This document shows positions 12,969 to 27,176 of a stretch of 64,000 nucleotides of DNA, one piece after another (positions within the stretch are counted from its first letter, which is position 1; every line of letters begins with the position of its first letter). The stretch spans positions 248,001 through 312,000 of the forward strand of contig QJNS01000024.1 of the NCBI GenBank assembly GCA_004154925.1, read 5' to 3'. This DNA comes from Monosporascus cannonballus (Eukaryota; Ascomycota; Sordariomycetes; Xylariales). A model generated the notes under the pieces. It had not been told where the DNA came from, made no database searches, and saw only the letters and a program-made list of their open reading frames with translations. The position numbers and the translations under genes were made by a program.

Positions 12969-14996
12969 TTAGAATAGATGGTTCATGACACGTCTCCAGA
13001 GCGGCTGAGCGGCGATCTTGGCACGGTAGGCGTTGATGTGGTCCCAGTCAAGCTCACGTCGACCGGTGTCCACGTCAATCTGGCTCAGCTTCAACCAACC
13101 AGTCCGCTTCCAGAAATATCCAACTATCCAAAATAAGAGGACGACGGGAAGCGCGAGATACGCCTCGAAGAAGCCTGCGACATCATTGAACCCGTCCTCG
13201 CCAGGCGGGCAGATGGCGACGTAGAACTATTGCGGAATCAGTACAAGGGTTAGTAATGCATGCGGAGAGTCTCGTACCTGGGCAATGAGGACTAGGATAA
13301 CCAAGATGAGACCCAACCAAGATCCATAAACGCCGAAGACGGCCTTGAATGGGATCTCGTCGAGGGTGTGGCCGTGATAGGCCCAAGCGGAGCGGAAACG
13401 GATGTGCGCGTAGCAGATGGAACCCCAAGTGAAGAGCGCCGCGAGACCCGAGAGCGAGACAAGCCAGCCGAAAATGGTCGAGCCGGTCGGGTTCAGGTTG
13501 ATATACGCAAGCACGGACCAAGCCAAGCAGAAGAGGACCGAGAATAGAGGACGACCACTGCGATCGACATAGGTGAAGAACTTGGGAGCATAGCCCTGCT
13601 GCGCAAGAGCGGTGAGGGTGCGGCTCCCACCGTACACGCCCGACACGCCGATCGACACGACCGAGACCAGGATGATGATATTCATGAAATGGTCGAAGCC
13701 GTCAAGGCCGGCATATTTTCCAACCAACACGAAGGGGGATGTGCTCGGGTCGTTTGACACCTCACTGATCAGGCCTGGGTCGTTGTACGGGATCAAAAGA
13801 CCGATAAACATAAGGCCAACGACGTAGAAACTACAGCCGCATATTAGTACCGTTTCGAACCCTCACACAATCATATAACGACGGTCGTCATAGACTCACA
13901 GCGTGATACGCCAGAACACCTGCTTAATAGCGCTGGGAAGGGCCTTTACGGGATTGGCGGCTTCGGCAGCAGCAAGACCGACTAGTTCCGTGCCGCTGAA
14001 CGAGAACGCAGCGGTGACGAAGACCGAGCAGAAGCCACGGAAGCCATTGGCCCATGGGCCCGGGTCGTCCCAAAGCCGGCTTCCCCAGAACTCATTGTAT
14101 AGGCCCCGCTCGGGACCACCGCCCAAGACGCAAACGAAAGCGATGATCATGAAGATAATTATGGCACTGAGCTTCAAACAGGACGACCAGAACTCTTCCT
14201 CGGCGTATCCGAGCGTGCCGAAGACATTGACGATCAAGAGGACGAGCATAAAGACGGTTATCCAGACGGCAATGCTGATCTCCTTATTCCAGTACTGAAT
14301 CGCAATCGAGACCACAGTCAGCTCAAGCGGAACCACGATTGCCCACTGGAAGACGTAGTTCCAGCCCATAGCGAAACCCCAGGAGGGATCGATGAAGCGG
14401 GTCGCATAGGTGTAGAAACCACCAGACACAGGATACATAACAGCAAGTTCACCAAGAGCATAGACTATGCGTCACGGCAGTCAGCTTGAAGCGCCCTGGA
14501 CAGGTCTTGGGCTACCTGAAGCGGGGCAACTAAAGGGAGTAGATATATGGAACATACCGACGTTGAACATCATGACACCGATAATAATGAAATCAACCAG
14601 GACAGAACCGGGACCCTGGAGCGCGCGGCGTCAGTCAAAGAGACGAACGGGGAAGAAAGAGGTGATGGGCGGGCGTGTGCGACTACTTACACCGGTGGCC
14701 AGAGCCCTACCGGAACCGACGAAGAAACCAGCACCGATGGAGCCGCCAATAGCAATCATGTTAAGATGGCGGGGCTTCATGGTCCGGTCGAGCTCGACGA
14801 TGCCCTCGCCATACTGACGTTGCTTGAAGGAGTCGAGGGTCAGACCGTTGCGGGTGGCCCAGGTCTCGTCCTCTCGTTTACGGCCCTCATACTGAGCTGC
14901 GGGGGCGCTCGCTGTGTCGGTCGTAAACTCAGCGCCGATGTTCTTCTCGTCCAGCGCCTTCCCGCCATGGCTGGCGGTAGACTCGTGGCTGGACAT
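12969..14996 (-). CDS. Amino-acid permease of the AAT/APC family (GAP-like), five exons
   Basis: Minus-strand exons are 14996-14691, 14615-14558, 14464-13900, 13830-13278 and 13226-12969, separated by GT-AG introns of 75, 92-93, 69 and 51 bp. The exons total 1,740 nt, encoding 579 residues, which matches fungal amino-acid permeases. The N-terminal cytosolic tail (about 80 residues) is followed by LKPRHLNMIAIGGSIGAG-like sequence (TM1), then VYALGELAVMYPVSGGFYTY (TM3 region), FSFSGTELVGLAAAEAANP, GGSRTLTALAQQGYAPKFF and a WKRTGWLKLSQIDVDTGRRE C-terminal tail. About 12 membrane spans are expected. The role is plasma-membrane proton-coupled amino-acid uptake; the substrate cannot be told from sequence. 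The start ATG at 14996 opens MSSHES; upstream in-frame sequence offers only TTG. No defect was seen. Confidence 0.93.
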
Positions 14997-17900
14997 TACA
15001 GAAGTGCAACAGGAAGACGGCAATGAAAGCGTCGCAAGGGTTGCTATGGGAAAAGAGAAGACCGGCGAAAGATCCGCCGTCAGGTGCCCCAAGTACGTTA
15101 ATTGATACGAATGGAGGGAAAAGAGAAAATGCCAGGACCCAGGTAGGTTGACGAGCTACGCGGGTGCGGGAGGGAGTATTTATTACCAGAGCAGCAGCAC
15201 CAACTCCGGATTGCTAAAGCATCAATTGAGGGACCGGCCGGGGTATAAATATAGGTATAGTTAAAGACGCGGTATACCGCATGCGGGTCTCGAGATCGCC
15301 TCCCCCATTTGGGATGGAGAGAGGGGAGACAGGGGGGGATGCAGGTGCATTTTCCTGATGGATGATGGGTGAGATGATGGGGACGACTATACGCATGCGG
15401 GCGGCGGTCGGTCGGTGGTACTGAAACTTTCTTTCTGCAAGGCAGGGCTTACCAGACCCGGTCGACCTCGCGTGAGCGTGTAGTGTCGATCTCCCAAGTC
15501 AGACTGCCAGAACCCCGGAATCCAAGCTGCGTTCCTCACGGGTTATTGGTTTTTGTTCTATTGACTGACTAGTGTAGACCGTCATGTTGTTCGCTACTCA
15601 GTACCTTCGTCCCCCTTCCTGGTTTCCCCGTACATACCCACACGTCTAGCTCTTCTTAGTGAGAAGCGTAACTTACCTCCGTGACGGCCGAGGAACAAGC
15701 GATATTCCAAGCAATCGAGATCATAGGAGGGAGCAGTAGTGGCGAATCCTGCAAGACCCCACGACGGAGTGCGGGAGCAGTCAGGGCAGGGTTATGGGTG
15801 CACTATGTAACATGGGAATGGGGAAAAGAAAGGGTCTATCAGACGAAAACACGGTTGCTAAACCCAAGACCATAACTCCCACGGTGCTGTTTCGTTTCCT
15901 TTGAACTGATTCGCGTAAAGAGCAATTTTCATCGTGAAGATGAGGAAGGCCAAGTGAATACGTAATCAAGTTTTCTCAACCACTATCTAACTAGGTACCT
16001 ATTATAATAGTGTATGTGACATGATGTAGTGTAGGTAGGTAGTGTCGTAGCTTCGGGTAGCTAAAAGGCATAGCCGGGCTTATATTTGGTGGAGATACCA
16101 ACCTGTAGTACAGTTAGGTACGGTGCAGTGCGCTGCAGTACGGGCGCAGTGACAATAAACTCCAGGCGGTTTACTAGGTACCTAGTATAGCGGGGACGAT
16201 AGCACCGATGAGATAACTTCTGGCAGTATCAGGATCCATGCATAAGGGATATTGCAAAGATAAGGGATACAGAAAAGATCATCTCTGGTTGGTTGATCGG
16301 ACATCACCTCCCAGGCTTGGCTCTCGTACCGACGTGGTCGTCGAGATACGGAACTGTGAAGCTATAGGTACAACAGTTGTAGATCCGCCTCGAGTCGATC
16401 TCAAACCATGACGCGCGATGTTTGTCAAAATCTTCTTCATTCGAGTCAGGCTGCTCTTTCACTCTAACGTTACCTAGGTACGTAGCCACTAGTAGCAGCC
16501 ACACATGTAACGGCTTGTGCGGCGGCACCTACAGTACCAACTGTTAGCAAGAACACTCACCGATGATCCTATCCGTAGATGTTTTGCTCAATCCGGCAAG
16601 AGCACTTACGTAGTGTAGATGATAAGTTTTCAAGCCATTGCTAGGACCTAAAAATGGCGCAGTTTAGGGATAGACGTCTGCTTGGGGAAGACATCCCGAT
16701 ACGAGCCCGGATGATCAAAGTATAGGTAACGAGTAGCAGGTTAGGCCGTTGGTTATGTGGCGTATCGCACGCCTAGACACCTGCATACATGTGCGATACC
16801 CGGGCTATTGGGTGAGGTTTTAGGCCGAATTGAATGTTGTAATTCTCGAGATGAGAAAGCCAAGAAGATCCAGAGGCGGCGGCATTCTTGGAACTCGCTT
16901 GACCTTCTGCTTCGGGCCATTGAGCCGCGCCCCCGTAATATAGACGGTGCCAGTGGGGTGCCCTCATTTGCCTTACCTACCAAAGGTAGTTCTGAATCCT
17001 ATCATATACATGTGAGTCTCGGGGTTTGATAGGAAGATAGGACCAGTAAGCACACTGATAGGAAGTTCAGCTAAAGCTACAAGGAAGGCCTATGTTCGTA
17101 CATACGACGATCAGCTACGGAGATATGTGCTCATGTGGTATAAGGTGTGAAGAGCAGGAGTGGGGAACAACCTGAAAGATATCAACTTCCATCCGCGCCA
17201 TCATCCGTCAGATTGAGGTGTGGAAGATATGTTTCGGACAATTCCAGACCTGATGCAAGGAAAGATTAGCCCAGAGATAATTGGACAGCGCCTCTCCCTG
17301 GTCTCCGGGCTGACGTGCGGCACATTGCACTCATGCTTCGAAGTTCCCATATAACACCAAAACCCTCACCCGTATCAGTATGTCGCCTACCCAAGTCGTG
17401 ATCCAAAAAAATAATACACTTCTTCAGACCCACTAACCAAAAGTATGTCAATTATTTTGATCACGACCTGCTACCCTCTCTCAGCGGCCTCTCGACAGCG
17501 ACATCAAGGCCGATCGAAACATACGGGGGTATACTACTTTGGCAGTCAGTATTTGTTATGGCTATATTGGTACTAACTACCTAAAGTTAGATGGCGCGCG
17601 TTCCTATGCACGCTAGAGCTGCCTAGCCTAACCGCACCGCTCGCGATACAGCTGCGTATCGATTGGAAGGTGAATTCACCTTCCTAATATGGCTGCGGTT
17701 AAAAACTGGTCGCCAAAGGTACTGATAAGTACTGTGGCGTGCCCGCCGTTTCGTGCGCTTCGTCTGCAGAAGTCCCCTTACTAGTCCAGGAAATGTAACT
17801 TTTATAGCAGCAGGGTTTGGAAGGCTTCTGGAAAAAATCTATGGCCTCGCTGGCCCGCGTAGGTATGCGAGCGCATGCACAGATGTGCAATGTATGCAGA

Positions 17901-18825
17901 TGGGTACCAGGTAGGTATTTTCGAGGAGGCGCAAGAAGCGTTTCCAATCCGGACCGAATTGAAGCCGTTGTTGAAAAGTGCCACAGTCCGGTTCCGTCTA
18001 CCCGCCCATCGCTCACGTAACTTGTTCCTGTTCATGAGCATATGCACGAATTTCCAGCGCATGCAAAAACCCCAAACGCGCTTCCTACTTCCTTAAGCGC
18101 ATACGTAACATACATCATATCGTACCACGCTATTAACAACTCCACGATATACCACCGCCACCTCCGCATTGCCTCCAGAAACCCCCATGGCGGCCGGGCC
18201 ATTCTATTACTTAACCAGGCGTCCTGTCATTCGATCCGGCGCCCCTATCCGTTCTGCTATCACGTACCAGATTTACCCAAATTTAGATCGCCGTATGCTA
18301 GTATATCATACCCCAGAAAATCAGCCATCTCTCCATTTTACTTTCGGTGTACAAATCCGGCCGGTTGTGGAGCGCCCGCATATGCGAGTTCCTAACGAGC
18401 CAACCCGGCTATACCACCACAGCCACATGGATATCTACATTACTCAGTAGCTACTTTTCAGCAACTTTAGTGAGCACTAAACAAAAGGCAAGGTGCGGCC
18501 GCGCCGGCTTCAAATATGCCCCCTAACCGAATTAAATAAGTCTTCCAGAACTGTTCTTCTGCGGGAGGCGTCTTTACCCGCCGCTGTGCGAGCTCTACAT
18601 AATAAATAACCTGCCTGTCCAGCCTGCACAAACTAACCGCGTGCGGTATGATCTATACATCTCAAACATATGAAGTAAGAAATTCTAAAACGTTGTTAAA
18701 CCACATTCGCGCTAGCTCCGTTTACTATTCAGGGTTCAATACCCTTCCCTTCCAGGCCGTGATAACTAAGGTTGTCTCCAACAATTCCTAGGGATCCTTT
18801 GCTACATTTGGGCCCCAGCTCGAAG
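14997..18825. other. Intergenic up to the AT-rich block, no gene recognised
   Basis: It holds the permease upstream region (including a TATAAATA-type motif near 15243-15250) and then about 3.5 kb of GC-balanced sequence rich in short CTAGGTACCTA-like palindromic words. Short open frames (for example 16304-16528 minus and 18042-18395 plus) show no domain and no intron structure. Confidence 0.55.
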
Positions 18826-18905
18826 AGAGTAAAGAAAAGCTCAGAGAGAGTAAATTAAACGTAACACAGCAACGATTTCGAAAGGAATAAAAATGCCAAA
18901 TACGT
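18826..18905 (+). repeat. Left arm of the diverged inverted repeat bounding the AT-rich block
   Basis: On the plus strand, AAACGTAAC (18857-18865) and TTCGAAAGGAATAAAAA (18877-18893) start 20 bases apart. The same two words with the same spacing appear in reverse complement at 44060-44024. Similarity extends outward through a GAGTAAAGAAAAGC-like purine tract. Base composition drops sharply to AT-rich just inside. Confidence 0.65.
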
Positions 18906-20035
18906 TTATTAAATATTAATCCGGCATTAACATTAACGTTTAAATTTATTATTAATAATTACTATATATATTACAATTATATAATATATATGTAATTATA
19001 TTAATTTTTTTAAGTTTAGTAATTATTTAAAATATATTATATATATATATATACAGTTTTTTGAAAAAAATTAAATTTAAAGTTTAAATATTAAAATATA
19101 TATAAATATATGCTTCGATAATTGAAATATAATAATAATTATAAATTAATTAATATATATTATTGAAAAGCTATTTATTATTTTTATATTATTATTAAAT
19201 TAAAATTATAAATATATATTATAAATTTTTAATGAATATAATAATATAATAAGTCGTAACTTTATTTTAGTATTTCATTATTATTATGTTATATTTATTA
19301 ATTTATTTTTAAATAAACTTTTATTATACTTTTATTAAAACTGTTATGTAAAACTAAATAAATTGTAAAATTATTTAATACGTTTAGTAATATTTTAATT
19401 TCAAAAATTAATATATATATATATTTGAATGTTAGTAAATAATATTAATTTAATATTTATTAAATATAATTCTAGTGTTAAATCGTTAAAAATAAATAGA
19501 TGTTTATTTCGATAATTATTTATACTTTTTTCGAATATACGTAAACTTAAATACGTAATTTTTTAATATTATAACGTAATATCTCTTTTTAAGAATTTTA
19601 AAAAAAAGCCTAAAGTTTTTGTTATAAAGTTTTTATTATAAAATTAATTTAAAAGGTAGAAATTTTTGAATAGGAGATTTCGTAACGAAATTTTTGTTTT
19701 CGTTTTCGAAAATAACCTTATTTTCTAAATCGCCATTATTTTCCGAAATTGCAAAATTAATTTCTTGGGATATTATAAACGCTATTAAAATGATATCGTT
19801 GTTATCGGTTTCTGGCGTTATTTAAATATAATATATAATAGGTTAATACTTAATTTAATTAATATTCGTTATTTAAATCTTCATTGTTTTATAATATATA
19901 ATATTAGTTTTATAGTTTTAATAAATTCTAACTTGTTCCAATAATTTGCATAAAATTAAATTAATACAAATCTTAAGAATATATAAATAATTTTTTAAAG
20001 AGAAAGTATTAAACTTTTTTAACGATATAATAAAC
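18906..20035. other. AT-rich decayed DNA, nothing recognised
   Basis: This stretch just inside the left inverted-repeat arm, before the first solo LTR, has long TATATATA runs. No LTR, coding relic or host gene could be recognised. If the flanking inverted repeats are transposon termini, this could be the decayed body of that element. Confidence 0.5.
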
Positions 20036-20167
20036 TGTTACGGCTTCGTTCACTGTAAGAGCTTCAGTATATATACAGCTGTAAGCACTAGGATAATTGC
20101 CACAATTGCGATTATTTCATCGATCTTTTGCTCTAGTAACGCAGCGGTATAAAGTGCAGCCGTTACA
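20036..20167. repeat. Solo LTR (132 bp) with TAAAC target-site duplication
   Basis: The segment begins TGTTACGGCT and ends AGCCGTTACA (TG...CA with near-perfect inverted ends). It is flanked on both sides by TAAAC (20031-20035 and 20168-20172). It is distinctly less AT-rich than its surroundings. The terminal words resemble those of the 150-bp LTR family nearby, but the interior differs, so it is probably a different family. Confidence 0.7.
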
Positions 20168-20773
20168 TAAACTTGATTTTTCATATACTTTCGCTTATAA
20201 TATTGAAATACTTTCGTTAGTTGGAACTTTTTTCTTATTTTTAAGAGATATAAATTAACGAAATTAATTTTACGGTTATTTATATAAAAGTTCAAATAAA
20301 CATTTAAATGTATAAATCTTTCTAAGTTATATTCTATAATAATTTCATTAACTTATAAATTCGTAAAATATTCCGTAACGAAAAATGTTAAAACTAATTA
20401 AAAAAATCTGTTATTACGTATTTTTTACGGATTTAATTATAAACTTTAAAACTATATACATTTTTAAAATATATTCGTTTATTTACTTCTTACTTTTAAA
20501 GTGTTCGATTTGCATTAAACGCTTAATTTTTTTATAAATATAAAAGTAATTTTAAATATATTTTTTCGTTAAATTATTAGAACGATCGTTACCGTTATTA
20601 TTACGGTTATTAATGCAGTTATTTACAATATTTTTAAATTCTTTTATTTAATTAAAAACTTTTTTATTTAAAATTACTCCGAACGTTTTTCGTAATACTT
20701 GTTTTATGATAACACTTTAAATTTTTCGTAACCTTATATAATTTCGAAATCGTTTTGTAAATTTTTATATAGA

Positions 20774-21168
20774 TGTTATAACCTAACGGTCTTAGCTTCT
20801 TTATAAACAGTCGGAGCTACAAAAAAGGCTAACTCCCACTCAAGCTAAGACGTTACGTAACTAGCTCAAAAGTCTTAAGGCGCTAAACATCTTAAACTTC
20901 TTAAGCTAGCAGAAAAAGTTGAAAGGCTTAACGGGCTTAAGAGTTTAAATCGTTTAAGTATTTTAAGTCAAAATAAGAATATATACGTTCCGTATTTTCA
21001 TAATATGAATAATATTAATGTACAATAATAATTTATTGTTTAAAATATTTTCGATATTATAAAATATAATAAATTATTATATTTATTACTTAAATTCTTT
21101 AATATATATATTGATATAAATCTTTATAATTTAAATTTAATAATTAAATAAATTTTTTAACCGTTATA
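20774..21168 (+). repeat. 5' LTR of retrotransposon 1
   Basis: A direct repeat of 27177-27575 over about 395 bases, diverged mainly by C/T and G/A differences. The end is set at CCGTTATA, the last shared word. Confidence 0.75.
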
Positions 21169-21378
21169 CGTTATAAGTTCATATTTAATAATGCTGTTAA
21201 ATTTTATATAATACTCTTTTAATCAAAATATAGACTAGTACCTAAGTACCCTTTACTGTCGCGCAGCTTTAAGCCAAAATTAAAGAATTCGAAAAGCAGA
21301 TTTAATAGCTCGTAAAATAGGCGGCAACCGTTCTAATACGTATTGTTATACTGCGATATAAGGTAAAAAAATCTTAAC

Positions 21379-21528
21379 TGTTACGGCACTAGCAAAGCGG
21401 CTTATTTAAGCCGCCGTTTCGCTATATATACGTAAGCGTTACGCGCTTGTTAGATAGCTCTCTTCTTTCTTCCTCGTGCAACAACAGAATATCTTCCAGA
21501 AACTCAAGAGACGTACAGCGCCGTGACA
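21379..21528 (+). repeat. Solo LTR (150 bp) of the retrotransposon 3 family, with TTAAC target-site duplication
   Basis: It begins TGTTACGGCAC, ends CGCCGTGACA, and is flanked by TTAAC at 21374-21378 and 21529-21533. It is the reverse orientation of the 28185-28334 and 42667-42808 LTRs, whose sense strand is minus. It is the best-preserved copy of the family, with a TATATATA promoter-like core. It lies inside retrotransposon 1 just after its 5' LTR, so it inserted later. Confidence 0.85.
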
Positions 21529-23879
21529 TTAACCCTATAACAGAAAAAAATATATTCAAAATTTTATTACCTAAGCACGAACATATCTCCGTTTTCAGAA
21601 TTTGAAAAAATCTATAGGTAAAATTTTCGCTGTAAATGATTTTTTTATGAAAAATACTTTAAATTAATTTAAGCTAGTTATAAAACATTATTTAGAAAAC
21701 GTTAAGACTAATTAGAAAAAAGCAATCAAAATTCTTTTTTAATTATATAAATTTCGAAAAAAAAATTAAAAACTAATTTTAAAAGCTCTGATAAAAAATA
21801 GACGATTGCGTAATAAATTTTAAGGTTTCGACAAAGAGAACCTGCTTTGAAATACGCTATTATATTTAGAAATCTTATAATTAAAAAGGAAAAGATAAAT
21901 AATAAAGGCGATAACGTAATCGATATATTTTACAAAAAATAAAAGATAATATTAAAGATAAAATTATTAAATTTCCGAAATCTAGGATTTTAAATCGTTA
22001 TATTACCGATGTTATTAAAATTAACAACAGATTATAGGAATAATATCTAGAAACAAAAGATAATATATTCTAAAACATAAAAGCTTTTCGACTAACTAGA
22101 GAAAAAAAGCGCGATATACTATTTATATTACATAGTACGGCGCTAGAATCTATAGAACTTGAAAAGATTTAATATAAGAATAAAAACTAGGTCTAGTATT
22201 ATGATTATAGAAAAATAAAATATTACTAAAATACTTATAAAAATTTAAAGAGCTATAATAAAATAATTAAACACCTATATTGAAAAAACGCCTTAAGAAT
22301 AACTCAAAAAATAACTATAAAGTTATTAATATAATTTAAGTTTAATATAAACAAGAAACATTATAACAAAGAATTTAATAAAAAATACGAAAAGATAAAA
22401 AGTTGGCCTAAAAAGCATTAAAAAACAATAATACGCCTTAAAAAATAATTAAAGAAATATCGAGAATAAATAAAAAACGTTTATTTTAAAATCTTTAACT
22501 GATATAACAATAAGTATATAGTATACTACAAACGACTTTACTGCTTAGTATATAACGACTATAAAAAGTTTATTTATTAACGTATTATATGCATATATAA
22601 AAAAGTATTTAACTTTTCTACTTAAATCGAGAAAAATAGAATAAATAAGCGATAATATTGATATTTTCAAACTATCGCTTTTTAAGACAATATTAACAAA
22701 TAAACAACTTTATAAAGTTAGTTAAAAAAAGATACAACAGTAACAAAACTCTTTCTACTTTTATAATTAATATAATTATTAGACAGCAAAAAAGTTATTC
22801 CAGTACATCGTAGAAAAACATTATCAAAAAGTTATTATAGATTTCTATTTTCAATTAACGTGTATTATAAATCTTTTAAAAAACAATTTTAAAAAAAGAA
22901 CATGGACAGTTTATTTAGAAACTTTATTAGAAAAACGACAAATTATAGAAAATTCAATGAAACTCTATATACTATATAGGAAAATATTTTATTTAATAGG
23001 AAAAAAATTCTAATAAAATCAAAAACAACTAATATAATTCGAAAAAATAATACGTTGGCAAAAACAACAAATATAGCAGCTCGACGCGCTATACAAAGAA
23101 ATACAGACAAAGCTCGATAAACTTAAAAATTAAAAGAAAAAAATATTTATAAAAAACTATAAGATAACGAAACCTCGAAAAATTAGAAAAAAAACTCTTA
23201 AAAAAAGCTTTAAATACAACGATAGGAACCGTCAATAACCCTATCACTTTAGACATACGAATTGGAACGTACTAATACACTGAAATAATAAATTACAGAG
23301 CTTTAAGCGAAAATTACATTATAATAGACGTAATTAATAAACTAAAATTACTATAGAAATACAAATTAAAACTCTATTTAGTTATGAATGTCGAAATCAA
23401 AATTTCGCTTATAACAATAAAAGAATCTTATAAGAAATTAATTATTTCGAGATCTTTGTCGAAGAATAATATCAAACAGTTAATTTCGATATCGCTTTAT
23501 TTAGAAATTATGATATAATCTTAGGATTACCACAGATATATTAGTATAAAGTCTTAATTAACGAAAAGACTAGCTAGGTAAAGTTCGCGTTATATCTCGT
23601 TAACGGATAAATTAAAAAAATAAAATACTAACATTCGATCGAGAATAGCGACGAATCTTAGTATAAAAATATAAAAGATATTTTATCACCTAAAAAAATA
23701 AAATATCCCAAAACTTTGTGTTAAAAATACAATATATCGTTATTATTATCAAAGCGAAACTTAAGTAACTAAATGACGATCTAAAATAACAGTCTTAAAA
23801 ATCAAAAGATTTAATTAACGCATTACTATAATACTATCAATATAAACAGCTTTTTAAAAAACGCTTAATATAAAATTAT

Positions 23880-26500
23880 TAAAATATAATAAATACGATT
23901 ATAAAATAATCTTAAAAAAAGCTTATCGATAAAGTTTTACTTTATTTGCAAGCTTAACGAAAACGAATTACGCGCTTTTAGAAAATATTTAGAAAATCGA
24001 TTACAAAAAAGATAAATTCAACCTTCGAAATTACTAATAAGTTACTCTGTATTTTTCGTACCTAAAAAATAGCAAATTACAACTTGTAGTTAACTATCGA
24101 TAATTGAATAATATTACCGTTAAGAATAAAATATTATAACTTTTAATTACTAAAATAAAAAACTGGTTTTACAAAACTAAATAGATTATAATATTCGATC
24201 TTAAAAACGGATATAATTTTAATAAAATTTCAAAAGAGATAAATAAAAAAACAGCTGTTAAAAAGAAATACAGACTGTTTAAGTACTTTATTATACTAAT
24301 AAAACTTACGAACGTATTAATAACTTTTTAGCGAATAATTAATTATATATTATAAAAATGCCTAGATACTTTTATTATATGCTATCTCGACGACATTCTT
24401 ATTTACTTAGAAATGAAAAAAGACATATATAAAATACGTTTATAAGATTTTTCAAGCTTTAAATAAAATACTTAGGATATATTATTATTTTAAAATATAT
24501 CAAAATAAATTCAAAGAAAATCGCTATAGTTATAGAATAACAAGCGCTAACGATAATTAGAAAATGTACAAATATTTCTTAGATTCGCTAATTAGTATAG
24601 AAAATTTATCCGAAACTTTAGCAAAATTGCTATATCTTTAACTAACTTTACCAAAGAAAATTTATATAGATATTATAAACGGCAAAAACTTTTCAAAAAA
24701 TCAAGAACGCGATTACTAATAAAACAGTATTAATTATGTACAATCTAATACAGCTCGTTGAACTAAAAACTAGTATTTCGAATTACGCGTTGAATATAGT
24801 AATCGGTTATCAAAAAAATTAAAGCAAATTATACTCTATTGCGTTCTTTTTATATAAGTTAAAAAAAGCCGCACTTAATTACGTTATTTCAGATAAAAAT
24901 TTTATGGCTATTATTATAGCTTTTTAAAAATTTAAGCATTTCTTAAAAGAAAATTTCTATTAAATTAAAATTTATATAGATTATTAAAATCTTATCCGTT
25001 TTATTACGATTAAAGAACTTATAGAATAACAATTATAATACTTAAAAAATTAGCGAACATTAATTTCGTTATTATTTACAAAAAAAGCTTAGAAAACGGC
25101 AAAGCTAATATTTTAAATAAGCAATTAAATTGTAAAAAGAAACTAATCAAAATTAATCATACAATTTTTAACATTATCGTAAAAAAGATATTTATATCTA
25201 CACTAAATTGTAATAATACGAGTTACACAATACGACATATACGAAAAAATCTAAAAATATAATAATAATTTACTAAAAAATTAAAAATTAAAAAAGTTCT
25301 AAATTCTTTAAAAATATCGAATAATCATAATACGCTAGATATATAAACATTAACTATACGGATATCCAAAAATCCACAAAACTTTAAAACGATTTTGTGA
25401 TATTTATTTTATTTTTAAAATAAAACTAATAATTCAAAAAATACGACAATAGTATAACTTTTATAATAAGCCTAAGACGTAACAATATAAGCTTTATAAA
25501 CAATTATAACTACTACCGGTTTTAAAAAAATTATGGAATTTAATTATTATATATTTTTAACTAAACTTTCTTTATTCGAAAAACTACTAAAAGAAATATA
25601 TTATGATAGTATTTTTGTTATCGTTAATCGATTTAGAAAATTTTCTTATTTATTACTTTGTTGTGAAAATATCAATATAAAATAAATGGTATATATATTT
25701 TTCAAAAATATTTTTAATACATATAGATTACTTTATAACATTATTTTAAGCAAAAAAATAACTTTCGATTTAAAATTTTAGTAAAGTTTTATATTATAAA
25801 GCAGTTTAAATCACAAATTATTTAATATATTTATAGTTTAAACGGACGAATAAATAAAATAGTTAAATTAAATATTACAAACTTATTTACAATATTATAT
25901 TAATTGTAAACAAAATAACTAAATTAAAAAATTACTTACTACTTAGTTAATCTATAATATCAATTAATTTAAAAGTATTAATATAACTCTAATATATACG
26001 AATTTTAAGTTTATACTAAATATTTACAAAAACACATATAATAAATAGATTAACGTTAAAATAATTCTTATATTAAAATAATTTATACAGCTATACTAGA
26101 AAATAAAAACGAAATTAAAATTCGTACGAAATTAAATAAGTAAATATTATGACGAAAACTAATTTACATCGTTTTTAAAAACATTTAAACGAAAAACTTT
26201 AATAAAAACTCGATTTTAAATATATTAGTCTATATAAAATCACTAAAAAGTTTTCAAAAAATAACTACCAATTAAAACTTCTACTAAAAGTCAAACTTTA
26301 TTCAGTTTTTTATATTTCTTTATTGGAATTAAAAGTGGATACAATTAAAGTACATACAGTATAAAATAATTTAAAAATAAAAGAGAATATAATATACGAA
26401 ATAGAAAAATACTTAATATAAAGAGGAAAAACAGACTTACTTAATATTAAATTAATCTAAAAAATATTTAAATTTCGAAAACATCTAAAAACTATCTAAA
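23880..26500 (+). pseudogene. pol relic of retrotransposon 1 (RT, integrase)
   Basis: Plus-strand translation with stops shows an RT entry (RKYLENRLQ... SYSVFFVPKK), the RT catalytic motif CYLDDILIYL around 24380-24409, and an integrase-like YDSIFVIVNRFRKFSYLL near 25.6 kb. The terminal SVFYISLLELKVD lies near 26.3 kb. Tryptophan and glutamine codons are commonly stops. Gag upstream (about 21.85-22.6 kb) is too eroded to delimit. Confidence 0.7.
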
Positions 26501-27176
26501 AATCTTATAAATACCTAACGTTTATTAAAAAAAAACTTTTACCAACAATGGCGAACGCGCTTTAGTTAATGGTCGACCAATTAATAACTTCGAAACCGGA
26601 CCAATTAATTAGGTTTACGGTTTAGGTCGATACGGCCGCCGCGATTACGGCCTCCAAACGCTATTACTTTTGCTCTAAACGTTCAAATTCCTCTATAACT
26701 TCTACATCTTTGATGCTTCAGCAAAGCATTTCGATACTACGACAACGCAGTAATCGTTTTTATTTTCGCAGAAACTTTAATTTTTTAATAACAGATTGCA
26801 ACCTTTTGTAAACTTATTCTTTTTTACGTTCTAAACGGTTTTTTTCGTTTAAAGGTTTTAAAATTTAATTTTTTTTTTAAAAAAAACTAAAAATATTATA
26901 AGGACTACTATAATAAATGTATAGTACGTATGTTAAAAATCCTCGAACAACCTTATACTTTATGTTCTTTTTTTCGTAGCGAAAATAACAATGTATTTTA
27001 AAATCAAAACGTTTGCTACGTTTTTTTTAAAAACATTAAAACATTAATATGTTTACAAAAACAAGATTTTTTAATACAACTCGACATAGTAAGTATAAAA
27101 AGAATAAAATTTACATACCAGAATAAATAAATAAATAATTCAGTCTTTAAAGATAAAAATTCTGAAAAAAAAATCG

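Noticed and set aside
20050..20295. 81-codon minus-strand frame ending in a hydrophobic segment
   Set aside because: It overlaps the 132-bp solo LTR with target-site duplication; the openness is explained by the less mutated LTR.
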